DNA of 5,177 bases from SOIA01 sp050116035 (lineage in GTDB: Bacteria; Acidobacteriota; Aminicenantia; Aminicenantales; Aminicenantaceae), in contig JASFPJ010000257.1 in the NCBI GenBank assembly GCA_050116035.1, positions 1 to 5,177 on the forward strand, in the 5' to 3' direction. Positions within the stretch are counted from its first letter, which is position 1, and the number at the start of each line of letters is the position of its first letter. The notes beneath the pieces are model-generated. The model was not told where the DNA came from and ran no database searches. It saw only the letters and a program-made list of their open reading frames with translations. Below are positions 1 to 5,177 of this stretch, piece after piece. The position numbers were made by a program, and so were the translations under genes.

Positions 1-1227
1 GTGAAGCTCGGATTGGAAGTTTTCTTGGAAAAACACCTGGACTTGGTTCAAGGGAAACGGGTGGGATTGATCACAAACCCGACAGGCGTCAACAGCCGTT
101 TAGAGAGCAGTGTCGACCTTTTTTATGAAAATCCAAATATCAACCTTGTGGCACTCTACGGACCAGAGCATGGTGTCAGGGGAAACGCACAGGCCGGTGA
201 ATACGTTCCCTTTTACATGGATACGAGGTATGACATACCTGAATACAGCATCCCTGTGTTCAGCCTGTACGGACAATCGATTAAACCTGATAAAGGGATG
301 TTGAAAGATATCGATGAATACATGCGTTCCTTTGACACGAAAGATGTCGGAAAGATTCCGGAACAATCGATGATCGAGAGCATAGATGTCCTGGTGTTCG
401 ACATACAGGATGTGGGAACGAGGATTTACACCTATGTCGCCACCATGGCCTACTGCATGGAGGCCTGTGCGGAGAGTGGCATTGACTTCATAGTCTTAGA
501 CAGGCCCAACCCGATTAATGGTGTAAACATGGAGGGGCCGTTGCTGGAATACCCGGAATACAGCTCTTTTGTCGGGCTTTATCCTGCCCCGGTCAGACAC
601 GGAATGACGGCAGGGGAGCTGGCTAGATTGTTTAACGACAAATTCTTGGAAAAAATGGCCAATCTGACAGTGATTCCCATGGAAGGCTGGAAAAGAGAGA
701 TGTGGTACGATGAGACCGATCTTCCCTGGGTGATTCCTTCACCCAACATGCCCACACTCGCGACGGCCACTGTCTATCCCGGGCAGGTCTTCCTGGAGGG
801 GACGAACGTTTCTGAAGGGAGGGGAACGACCAAACCGTTCGAGCTGTTGGGAGCACCCTGGATAGACGGCTACAGATTGACTGCGGAGCTCAACAGATTG
901 AACCTTCCAGGCGTCAAATTCAGGGAAGCCTGGTTCACGCCAACCTTTTCGAAGTTCAAAGGAGAACTCTGCGGCGGAGCGCAGATCCATGTTGTGGATA
1001 GGAATGTATACAAATCATTCGACATGTCTCTCCATATCATTAAGGCAATCATGGATATCTACCCCGACAGTTTCGCATTCCATGATGAATACTTCGACAA
1101 GATTATGGGCACATCCAGAATAAGAGAGGCTCTGGAAAAAGGAGTGGCTGTTGATGACATCATAAAAGGCTATGAAAAGGAGCTTGAAAATTTCAAAAAG
1201 TTGAGAAAGTCCTATTTGCTGTATTGA
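1..1227 (+). CDS. namZ: NamZ-like exo-beta-N-acetylmuramidase (DUF1343, GH171-type), start at or before window edge
   Basis: Members characterised in Bacillus and Tannerella remove N-acetylmuramic acid from the non-reducing ends of peptidoglycan fragments, in cell-wall recycling. The whole family body is visible: GKRVGLITNPTGV at residues 18-30, PEHG at 55-58 (Glu56 is a candidate catalytic acid), DIQDVGTRIYTY at 134-145, DRPNPING at 167-174, RHGMTAGELA at 199-208, PSPNMPT at 246-252 and EGTNVSEGRGT at 266-276. The 408 codons match the usual family length. The frame is open from base 1, where GTG could be the start or just a valine codon; no ribosome site or signal peptide can be seen, so cytoplasmic or exported location is undecided. 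Residues about 106-129 look like an insertion between the usual MLKDID and VLVFDIQDVG blocks. The family call is firm; the exact enzymatic activity is inferred. The next gene follows 72 bp later on the same strand. Confidence 0.92.
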   Translation: MKLGLEVFLEKHLDLVQGKRVGLITNPTGVNSRLESSVDLFYENPNINLVALYGPEHGVRGNAQAGEYVPFYMDTRYDIPEYSIPVFSLYGQSIKPDKGMLKDIDEYMRSFDTKDVGKIPEQSMIESIDVLVFDIQDVGTRIYTYVATMAYCMEACAESGIDFIVLDRPNPINGVNMEGPLLEYPEYSSFVGLYPAPVRHGMTAGELARLFNDKFLEKMANLTVIPMEGWKREMWYDETDLPWVIPSPNMPTLATATVYPGQVFLEGTNVSEGRGTTKPFELLGAPWIDGYRLTAELNRLNLPGVKFREAWFTPTFSKFKGELCGGAQIHVVDRNVYKSFDMSLHIIKAIMDIYPDSFAFHDEYFDKIMGTSRIREALEKGVAVDDIIKGYEKELENFKKLRKSYLLY

Positions 1228-1249
1228 GGGGAAGAAGACTTTTTAAAGA

Positions 1250-1278
1250 TTGCTCCACATTACATATGTGTGTATAAA
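1250..1278 (+). promoter_or_regulatory. Possible sigma-70-type promoter upstream of the sixA-like gene
   Basis: TTGCTC (1250-1255) and TATAAA (1273-1278) are separated by exactly 17 bp and resemble -35 and -10 boxes. The spacer holds CACAT-TACAT-ATGTG (1256-1270), a 5-bp inverted repeat overlapping the palindrome ACATATGT (1262-1269), which could be an operator. A transcript would start near 1285, cutting the first Shine-Dalgarno (AAGGAGG) but leaving the second GGAGG intact. The TATAAA also belongs to a sequence repeated before the gene ending at 2135, where no -35 box is visible, so it may be a translation-context element instead. Confidence 0.35.
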
Positions 1279-1280
1279 TA

Positions 1281-1292
1281 AAGGAGGGGAGG
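1281..1292 (+). promoter_or_regulatory. Tandem ribosome binding site of the sixA-like gene
   Basis: AAGGAGG (1281-1287) is followed directly by a second GGAGG (1288-1292). The second lies 7 nt before the ATG at 1300, the better spacing; the first is 12 nt away. Together they fix the start at 1300. Confidence 0.8.
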
Positions 1293-1299
1293 AATTGAG

Positions 1300-1800
1300 A
1301 TGAATGTTTATTTAGTTCAACACGGCCTGTCCATGCCTGAAGAGATGGATCCTGAGAAGGCACTCAGCCCGGAAGGGAATAAGCAGTCTCGAAATATTGC
1401 GGAATTTTTGAGAGAGAAAAATATCCGTATCGACTGCATCTGGCACAGCCCAAAAAAGAGAGCGGTTCAGACAGTTCATATCATGGCTGAGATTGTTGCA
1501 TGCCCTGAGACTCAAGAAAGAAAGGATCTCAATCCGTTAGACCCGTTGGGGAACCTCCCAGGGGAAATCGAAACCTTGGAGAAAGACCTGATGATCGTCG
1601 GACACCTGCCCTTTTTACAGAAACTGGCTTCATTCCTTTTGAGTGGGACAGAGGGTAATCAGTTTATTTCCTTCAGGAATTCGGGAGTCATTTGTCTGGA
1701 ATACACAGATGCATGGAAGCTTTTATGGGCAGTGGTTCCTGAATTATTGGAAAAGGGGAGAACGCCAGCGGAGTTTGACAGCTCGAAGTTCGGCTGTTAG
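1300..1800 (+). CDS. sixA: SixA-like phosphohistidine phosphatase (histidine phosphatase superfamily) with QHG motif
   Basis: This is a 166-residue, single-domain, cytoplasmic protein, about the size of E. coli SixA (161), which removes phosphate from histidine on phosphotransfer proteins. Visible motifs are MNVYLVQHG at residues 1-9 with catalytic His8, LSPEG at 22-26, HSPKKRAVQT at 49-58 (Arg54 for phosphate binding) and IVGHLPF at 99-105 with the second histidine, His102. RNSGVICLE at 126-134 matches the usual strand after the core. The arginine that normally precedes the catalytic histidine (RHG) is glutamine here. No signal peptide or membrane segment is present. The start is set by a strong tandem ribosome site. 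Co-transcription with the NamZ-like gene is possible but the 72-bp gap and a candidate promoter leave it open. The target is unknown: a phosphotransfer histidine is likeliest by family, while another small phosphate ester is possible. Confidence 0.85.
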   Translation: MNVYLVQHGLSMPEEMDPEKALSPEGNKQSRNIAEFLREKNIRIDCIWHSPKKRAVQTVHIMAEIVACPETQERKDLNPLDPLGNLPGEIETLEKDLMIVGHLPFLQKLASFLLSGTEGNQFISFRNSGVICLEYTDAWKLLWAVVPELLEKGRTPAEFDSSKFGC

Positions 1801-1830
1801 TCGACTCACTTTAATGCGTAATGATTGGAT

Positions 1831-2077
1831 AGCATTCAGTGATGTCTTTGCTCCAGTCAGATTTTTTACGCCATTCCCTCTTCAACCTTCTCGGCCCTGC
1901 GGAACTCCGCGTGTTTATCAAATCTCACGCCCAGATATTCCCCCTAGTCATACCAAGCACCGTCCGATGTATTATGCCGTGCTCAGACAGTCCTCGGGCC
2001 CGACTCCGTCCGGTTCCCTCAAGGTCGAAGCGGGAAGGCTAAATCTTCCGATGTCGCTTCATCCATCCCTGAATGCT
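1831..2077. repeat. Imperfect 14-bp terminal inverted repeats bounding a 247-bp segment
   Basis: AGCATTCAGTGATG at 1831-1844 matches the reverse complement of CATCCCTGAATGCT at 2064-2077 in 13 of 14 positions; the mismatch is at 1840 opposite 2068. The first nine bases match perfectly. Such ends fit either a small non-autonomous mobile element or the closing stem of a folded RNA. No clear target-site duplication flanks the repeats, and no transposase fragment is recognisable inside. Confidence 0.55.
2027..2060. repeat. Hairpin with 11 paired positions and one bulge
   Basis: GAAGCGGGAAG (2027-2037) pairs with CTTCC (2045-2049) and CGCTTC (2055-2060), leaving a 7-nt loop and a 5-nt bulge GATGT. 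No T-run follows on either strand, so it is not a standard intrinsic terminator. It lies just inside the right inverted repeat and is probably part of the same structured element. Confidence 0.5.
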
Positions 2078-2134
2078 CTTCTGAGTTATCTGATTTGAGT
2101 CATACTCACGCAAAATGGAAGAAAATCAATAGCT

Positions 2135-2872
2135 CTAGCTCAGGTCGCGTATCCGGACTTCAATCTCTTTCACATCCTTCAACAGCTCGACAATCTCAGA
2201 TGTGTCAGTCCGGCCGTAATGATAAGGATAGAGGATTTTTGGCTTGAAGGCCTTGGCCGCGTCAGCCACCATTTCTGGGGACATCGTGTAGGGGAGATTC
2301 ATCGGTAAGAAAGCGATGTCAATGTCTTTCAGAGCTTTCATCTCTGGAGTGTTCTCTGTATCGCCAGCCACATACACTCTCTTGTCGCCGAATGTGATGA
2401 TATAGCCGTTGCCATCACCTTTTGGGTGGTAGGGCATGTTTTCTCGCCTCATGTGCACGATGTTGTAGGCAGGGACAGCTTCAATCTTCAAGCCCGTGAC
2501 AGTTTTAACATCCCCGTTATTCATGATGGTGCCGTCAATTTTCCCCATACACTTTTTCGTTAAGACGATCTCTGTATTGGTTTTTTTGATAGCTTCAACT
2601 GCTTTGGGATCGAGGTGATCCCCGTGTTCATGGGTGATGAGGATAAGGTCAGCCTTTGGAAGCTGGGTATAATCGCCCACCCGGCTGTAAGGGTCAACAT
2701 GGATGATTTTTTCATTAAAGGTAAACATCAATGTGCCGTGACCGATGAACGTAATCTTCAGATCACCTTTGGAAGTTTGAAAGACGTCTGAAGCAAATTC
2801 CTTTTGAGCCGTCGCTGTCAGAATACACCCTATGATTAAAGCCGTACCTAGGATAAAGAATTTACGCATCAT
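2135..2872 (-). CDS. Exported UlaG-like MBL-fold metal-dependent hydrolase
   Basis: The protein has 245 residues from the first Met. Metal ligands of the metallo-beta-lactamase fold are complete: GHG at 44-46, HxHxDH at 81-86 (HEHGDH), YHPKGDGNGY at 148-157, GD at 170-171 (AGDTE) and PYHYG at 216-220. The short length and the HPKGxGxGY and YHYG blocks place it in the UlaG-like branch rather than with true beta-lactamases; relatives hydrolyse lactones or phosphoesters, and the substrate here is unknown. Residues 1-23 form a Sec signal (RK, then a hydrophobic run to TATAQ). IIGC at 13-16 also fits a lipobox, so it may be soluble or lipid-anchored. Two adjacent ATGs exist; the second (2867-2869) is 6 nt from the ribosome site against 3 nt for the first, so translation may begin one codon later. 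It is the last gene of the minus-strand group, 70 bp after the aldo/keto reductase gene. Confidence 0.88.
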   Translation of the reverse strand: MMRKFFILGTALIIGCILTATAQKEFASDVFQTSKGDLKITFIGHGTLMFTFNEKIIHVDPYSRVGDYTQLPKADLILITHEHGDHLDPKAVEAIKKTNTEIVLTKKCMGKIDGTIMNNGDVKTVTGLKIEAVPAYNIVHMRRENMPYHPKGDGNGYIITFGDKRVYVAGDTENTPEMKALKDIDIAFLPMNLPYTMSPEMVADAAKAFKPKILYPYHYGRTDTSEIVELLKDVKEIEVRIRDLS

Positions 2873-2875
2873 ACC

Positions 2876-2883
2876 CCTCCTTT
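2876..2883 (-). promoter_or_regulatory. Ribosome binding site of the MBL-fold hydrolase gene
   Basis: Read on the minus strand this is AAAGGAGG. It favours the second of two consecutive ATG codons (gap 6 nt) over the first (gap 3 nt). It is embedded in TATAAATAAAGGAGGGG (2874-2890), the same 17 bases found before the sixA-like gene. Confidence 0.75.
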
Positions 2884-2942
2884 ATTTATATCCGGTTTAT
2901 GAAAAATATCTTTCTTCAGGATACAGATTTTAGATTAGGACG

Positions 2943-4121
2943 TCAAGCGCTCAGGATTTCATGGGCATGCGTCAGCTTTTCCTTGACTTTCAGGCTGTAG
3001 GGACAGGCGGTGTCGCAGTGCCCGGAACAGGTTGCGCAGTTGAGAGGCTTCTTGTTCTCTTCCAGCTCATTGTAATAGCGCATGGCTTCTTTTTCCATCC
3101 GGTAATCCTCGAAGTACATTTTGAAGCGAAGAACATCGTTAATAGCGACATTCTGAGGGCAGGAAGCCAAACATTCCTGGCAACTGACTCGGCAGTATTG
3201 ATCCTTGGTTTGACGCTGATACTCTGCGATCACTTTTAAATCTGTTCTGTTCAATGGTTTTCCAGAAGTGGAAACGTATTCTTCGACATGTGAGTAACTG
3301 CTCATGGTCGGGATACAGGTGTGAATATTCGAGTTGCTGAGAACCCAGCGTATGGCGGCCTGGGGATAACTCACGTCCTGGCTGATGAGTGATTTCAGGT
3401 TTCCGTGTTTTCCTCCGGCAAAGACTTTCATCGCCACCGTGCCTATTCCTTTCTGATGGACCGGCCCGAGGAGGGATTCAATTTCATTTCCTTCATCGTG
3501 GTTGTAGATAACCAGAACAACCTGGCTGAAATCATTATTCAGAACCTGCTTCAAAGTCAATTTGGCATTATGAGTGGAGAATCCTGTGAATCGGACTTTC
3601 CCGTCTTTTTTAAGCTGAGCATAGGCGGCCTGGATCTCTTCATTCTCCAGCAAGGCGAGATCACTGACACCATGCACCATGGCGACATCTATATAGTCTG
3701 ACTGCAAGCGCTTTAAGCTAGCTTCGATTCTTTTGATGATTTCGTCTCTTTTGACTTTGGGATTCAAACCATGCTTGGTCGTGATCGTGACCTTATCTCT
3801 CACATCCTTGAGAGCTTGGCCGATGAATGATTCACTCTTGGTGCGCATATAGCTTTCGGCTGTATCAAAGTAAGTCACCCCTAAGTCATAGGCATACCTG
3901 AGAACATTCGGTTCAAAAAAAGAGATGGCTCCACAGCTCACGTCCGGCACCTTAATCCCTGTTTTTCCCAAATCATTGTATTTCAGGATTTTTATAGGAG
4001 AAGAATTTCCCTGCGCAGGAACAGGATTCCCTGGACTCGCTTTGACATTTCTTGACAGACCCAATCCCAACACACCTGAAGAAAAAGCTGTTAAAAAGTT
4101 TCGACGATTTATCTTCGCCAT
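2943..4121 (-). CDS. Tat-exported aldo/keto reductase with C-terminal double [4Fe-4S]-type cysteine clusters
   Basis: The 392-residue protein has three parts. Residues 1-30 are a twin-arginine signal (NRRNFLTAF, then a mild hydrophobic stretch and KAS). Residues about 45-290 are an aldo/keto reductase barrel: LGKTGIKVP at 51-59, catalytic Asp86 and Tyr91 in FDTAESY, Lys116 in TKHG and His150 in MVHG, with YNH at 206-208 and IPTMSSYSHVEE at 270-281. Residues about 305-392 form a ferredoxin-like tail with C310-x3-C314-x2-C317-x3-C321-P and C362-x2-C365-x3-C369-x3-C373-P, enough for two [4Fe-4S] clusters. Tat export fits a protein folded with cofactors before transport. It probably carries out redox chemistry on a carbonyl or sugar-like substrate in the periplasm, with electrons possibly passing through the clusters; the substrate and partner are unknown. 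It starts 19 bp after the upstream lipoprotein gene, with AAAGGAGG 5 nt before the ATG, so the two are almost surely co-transcribed. Confidence 0.9.
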   Translation of the reverse strand: MAKINRRNFLTAFSSGVLGLGLSRNVKASPGNPVPAQGNSSPIKILKYNDLGKTGIKVPDVSCGAISFFEPNVLRYAYDLGVTYFDTAESYMRTKSESFIGQALKDVRDKVTITTKHGLNPKVKRDEIIKRIEASLKRLQSDYIDVAMVHGVSDLALLENEEIQAAYAQLKKDGKVRFTGFSTHNAKLTLKQVLNNDFSQVVLVIYNHDEGNEIESLLGPVHQKGIGTVAMKVFAGGKHGNLKSLISQDVSYPQAAIRWVLSNSNIHTCIPTMSSYSHVEEYVSTSGKPLNRTDLKVIAEYQRQTKDQYCRVSCQECLASCPQNVAINDVLRFKMYFEDYRMEKEAMRYYNELEENKKPLNCATCSGHCDTACPYSLKVKEKLTHAHEILSA

Positions 4122-4126
4122 TATAT

Positions 4127-4134
4127 CCTCCTTT
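4127..4134 (-). promoter_or_regulatory. Ribosome binding site of the aldo/keto reductase gene
   Basis: AAAGGAGG on the minus strand, 5 nt before the ATG at 4119-4121, lies within the 19-bp gap after the preceding gene. It confirms the start that retains the full Tat signal. Confidence 0.85.
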
Positions 4135-4140
4135 ATTGAG

Positions 4141-5177
4141 TTACTTTTTTTTGACTCGGATAGGCGATAGAGTATCCAATTGTTCAGCCAGCTTTGAGAA
4201 TTCTGGAGATATCAAGTAAATAAGATAATTGTCCGCTCTGCGGTTTGGCACCATAAATTTGGAGCCAGGACCGAGTGTACTCCTGGGTGGGAATGATTCA
4301 TGAAAGTCGATTTCCAGCTCTGTATCCGCTATCTGAAGAATCAGTTTGTCCTTTGCCTTGAATCCGGCTTTCTGTATGCATACGTCTGTCCAGTTTGTGT
4401 CAATCGTAAGGATGTTTCGCCTGAAGCTTGATTGGACGATGTTCCCTTTTAAGAAACCTTGACCGATTTCCACATCTCCGACATTGACATCCAGATTTGT
4501 GAAAAAGTCTTTCTCTAAAGGCTGGTTAACCTTCACATCCGAGATCTCAACGCTACTTCCTCTTGTTCCCACCTGAGAGGCGAACCATGAGGAGGGAATC
4601 TTCACTCCTTCTATTTCCTGGTAAGGGCCGAAGTCGTGGTTTTCTTCATGCTTGTTCTGTTGTTCATCATAGCCTTTGATCACCAATCGTTTGAGTAAGG
4701 AATCTTCGGAACCCAGATAAAATTCTACCTGTAAACCATCCACATTCGTTGAGAGCATGTGGAGTTCCCGTGGTCCAAAACTTTTCAGACCGTGGTACTT
4801 CAGCTTGCCCTGGAAATGATTCAAAGTGAATAAACCTGCTCTGAGGTGAGCTAGACATTGATAAATGGATTTCTGGAGTCCGGTGAATTCAGTCGTGTTG
4901 TTGAAACAGTTTCTTCGCACCTTGTCCTTCTCGTTAAGTATGACTTCAGTGATGATCGGCGCCCGGCCTTCGGTCAACTTCATCACACCCTCTGTAGATA
5001 GGTAATAGTTTGTCGAACCGTACGCAAAAGAATAGTTTTTAATCTTGGATAAATTCGCTTTTCCTCCTGCGGCCAGGATGTTTTGCTCGACGATTTTATT
5101 GGCCTGAGAGCAGGAAAGAAAAATAAGCCCGGTGAGAATCAAGAAACAAATGGTGAATGAAATCCGACGATGTTTGA
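4141..5177 (-). CDS. Lipoprotein of unknown function with LolA-like N-terminal region (5' end outside window)
   Basis: The frame is open to the right edge, so the start lies outside. The first visible residues are KHRRISFTICFLILTGLIFLSC: a basic segment, a hydrophobic segment and a lipobox (FLSC), i.e. a lipoprotein signal with lipidated Cys encoded near 5110-5112. The only start-like codon inside, TTG at 5140-5142, would delete the basic segment and is unlikely. The next part, with QNILAAGGKANLSKIKNYSF just after the lipobox and DFGPYQEIEGVKIPSSW about 150 residues later, looks like the beta-rich proteins related to LolA/LolB lipoprotein carriers; this is recognition of style, not a firm domain hit. 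The last 100 or so residues (4144-4449) seem a separate domain ending in LSPIRVKKK. The protein is probably anchored on the periplasmic side of a membrane. It is the first visible gene of the minus-strand group, 19 bp ahead of the aldo/keto reductase gene; its promoter is out of view. Confidence 0.75.
   Translation of the reverse strand, partial: KHRRISFTICFLILTGLIFLSCSQANKIVEQNILAAGGKANLSKIKNYSFAYGSTNYYLSTEGVMKLTEGRAPIITEVILNEKDKVRRNCFNNTTEFTGLQKSIYQCLAHLRAGLFTLNHFQGKLKYHGLKSFGPRELHMLSTNVDGLQVEFYLGSEDSLLKRLVIKGYDEQQNKHEENHDFGPYQEIEGVKIPSSWFASQVGTRGSSVEISDVKVNQPLEKDFFTNLDVNVGDVEIGQGFLKGNIVQSSFRRNILTIDTNWTDVCIQKAGFKAKDKLILQIADTELEIDFHESFPPRSTLGPGSKFMVPNRRADNYLIYLISPEFSKLAEQLDTLSPIRVKKK

Larger units (their letters stand above)
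1801..2134. other. Structured 334-bp convergent intergenic region, no convincing gene
   Basis: This stretch separates the plus-strand sixA-like gene from the end of the minus-strand hydrolase gene. The part at 1861-2060 is GC-richer (about 54%) than the flanking genes and pyrimidine-rich on the plus strand. It carries a 14-bp imperfect inverted repeat at its borders, a flanking 6-bp pair (GACTCA 1803-1808, TGAGTC 2096-2101), and internal hairpins: GCGG-AACT-CCGC at 1899-1910, GCGTG/CACGC at 1909-1930 (an alternative to the previous one), AGCAC/GTGCT at 1956-1983, the palindrome TCGGGCCCGA at 1994-2003 and a larger hairpin at 2027-2060. Open frames cross it but none has a ribosome site or a recognisable protein. 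No canonical hairpin-plus-T-run terminator is evident for either gene, although one or both operons must end here. Confidence 0.6.

Noticed and set aside
1806..1867. Possible intrinsic terminator for the sixA-like gene (stem 1806-1842 and T-run 1862-1867)
   Set aside because: The T-run is 20 nt away from the stem, and the stem is interrupted with a 14-nt loop, so it does not meet the usual form.
1866..1943. Minus-strand open run reading GEYLGVRFDKHAEFRRAEK and onward to a stop
   Set aside because: The composition looks protein-like, so I considered a decayed gene or a group II intron/transposase remnant. It is only 25 codons plus a stop, with stops in frame just upstream and no family match, so I cannot support it as a pseudogene.
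1839..2042. Short plus-strand frame of 67 codons within the intergenic region
   Set aside because: No Shine-Dalgarno before the ATG, it overlaps another open frame, and the hairpins already account for the sequence constraint.
1643..2098. Open plus-strand frame of 151 codons spanning the end of the sixA-like gene and most of the intergenic region
   Set aside because: It begins inside a convincing gene in another frame, has no ribosome site, and its Ser/Pro/Arg-rich product shows no recognisable domain. Openness here is likely a result of the pyrimidine-rich strand.
2135..2872. Antibiotic-resistance beta-lactamase
   Set aside because: The fold is shared, but length, motif spacing and the HPKGxGxGY and YHYG blocks are of the UlaG-like hydrolase branch.
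2873..2942. Promoter in the 70-bp gap before the hydrolase gene, using TATAAA as a -10
   Set aside because: The hexamer 17 bp upstream is AAAGAT, with no resemblance to a -35; read-through from the upstream genes is simpler.

Overview
This 5.2-kb window is ordinary-looking bacterial chromosome with moderate GC (roughly 46-48% by eye). It holds five protein genes in two convergent groups. Very strong AAAGGAGG ribosome binding sites, a Tat signal, and lipoprotein and Sec signals suggest a bacterium with a developed cell envelope, probably diderm. The large lipoprotein with an AAGGK...IK motif and the iron-sulfur aldo/keto reductase resemble proteins I associate with Acidobacteriota/Aminicenantes-like lineages. 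That placement is an impression only; nothing in the window fixes the phylum. The strong Shine-Dalgarno sites argue against Bacteroidota.

Left part, plus strand (1-1800): a NamZ/DUF1343 (GH171-type) exo-N-acetylmuramidase-like gene begins at or before the left edge. After 72 bp comes a small SixA-type histidine phosphatase with QHG in place of the family's RHG. A possible promoter lies between them, so the second gene may be transcribed both with and without the first.

Middle (1801-2134): 334 bp between the two converging groups contain no convincing gene. They are unusually structured: an imperfect 14-bp inverted repeat (13 of 14 identical) at 1831-1844 and 2064-2077 encloses a GC-richer stretch with several hairpins. 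It could be a small non-autonomous mobile element, a structured RNA or a decayed element. I do not recognise it, and it is the best candidate for something undescribed.

Right part, minus strand (2135 to the right edge): three genes are read right to left. They are a lipoprotein with a LolA-like N-terminal part (it runs off the right edge), a Tat-exported aldo/keto reductase with two C-terminal cysteine clusters, and an exported UlaG-like metallo-beta-lactamase-fold hydrolase. The gaps are 19 and 70 bp and each downstream gene has a near-perfect ribosome binding site, so they look like one operon. All three products appear to be exported, which points to a shared envelope role; their substrate cannot be read from the sequence.

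No tRNA, rRNA, CRISPR array, transposase or phage gene was seen.
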